Position numbers and translations under genes: made by a program. A stretch of 5,728 nt of DNA from Candidatus Omnitrophica bacterium CG02_land_8_20_14_3_00__42_8. GTDB lineage: Bacteria; Omnitrophota; Gorgyraeia; Gorgyraeales; Gorgyraeaceae. The DNA lies in the NCBI GenBank assembly GCA_002780805.1, contig PEUD01000020.1, positions 1 to 5,728 on the forward strand, in the 5' to 3' direction. The notes below the pieces were generated by a model. That model was not told where the DNA came from. It saw only the letters and a list, made by a program, of their open reading frames with translations, and ran no database searches. Positions 5,691 through 5,728 of this stretch are shown piece after piece (position 1 is the first letter of the stretch; each line of letters begins with the position of its first letter).

Positions 5691-5728
5691 TTTTGATATT
5701 GCAATACGCCCGCTTCTAACCAGCTCTT
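5688..5728 (-). CDS. ilvN: Acetolactate synthase small (regulatory) subunit, C-terminal end only
   Basis: The last twelve codons read ELVRSGRIAISK before TAA (5688-5690). This matches the characteristic end of IlvN/IlvH proteins (consensus roughly RSGRIAxSR), the regulatory subunit of acetohydroxyacid synthase, which makes the substrates for IlvC. The order ilvN then ilvC on the same strand is the classic arrangement and supports the call. The rest of the gene, including the ACT domain, lies beyond the window. The stop codon coincides with the end of the 109-bp palindromic element, yet the protein ends where the family normally ends, so the element did not visibly truncate it. Confidence 0.85.
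   Translation of the reverse strand, partial: ELVRSGRIAISK

Overview
The window holds a run of amino-acid biosynthesis genes on the minus strand, read from high to low coordinates: the last codons of ilvN, then ilvC, leuA, aroE, a type IV prepilin peptidase (pilD-like) and aroC. At the low-coordinate edge, the 3' end of a plus-strand gene runs into the end of aroC. The composition is moderate in GC. The last residues of that plus-strand fragment look like an outer-membrane beta-barrel C-terminus, so the organism is probably a Gram-negative (diderm) bacterium. The protein styles and the mixed ilv-leu-aro-pilD order recall uncultivated lineages such as Omnitrophota. That placement is a guess from memory and was not tested.

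Layout: 1-168, C-terminus of a probable outer-membrane protein (+), overlapping the aroC stop by 12 bp. 157-1200, aroC. 1247-2017, prepilin peptidase. 2059-2922, aroE. 2927-4471, leuA. 4554-5552, ilvC. 5688-5728, ilvN end. The spacing (4 to 135 bp, all one strand) fits a single operon. IlvN and IlvC serve valine/isoleucine synthesis, LeuA starts the leucine branch, and AroE and AroC are shikimate-pathway steps toward chorismate. The prepilin peptidase has no metabolic link to its neighbours.

The most unusual part is the intergenic DNA. Four of the five same-strand junctions carry a near-perfect palindrome that overlaps the stop codon of the upstream gene: 109 bp after ilvN, 69 bp after ilvC, 39 bp after aroE and 25 bp after pilD. 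None has the T-run of a classical Rho-independent terminator. The three largest have arms beginning and ending in TA, as expected for small non-autonomous (MITE-like) elements that target TA, and stop codons TAA and TAG contain TA. The 109-bp one is the best MITE candidate: it has 21-bp imperfect terminal inverted repeats (18/21) and nested internal hairpins.

A second point is the IlvC coenzyme loop, where a Glu replaces the usual Gly-Leu-Arg pattern and suggests NADH rather than NADPH preference. No tRNA, rRNA, CRISPR array, complete insertion sequence or confident promoter was seen. No stretch above 300 bases lacks a gene.
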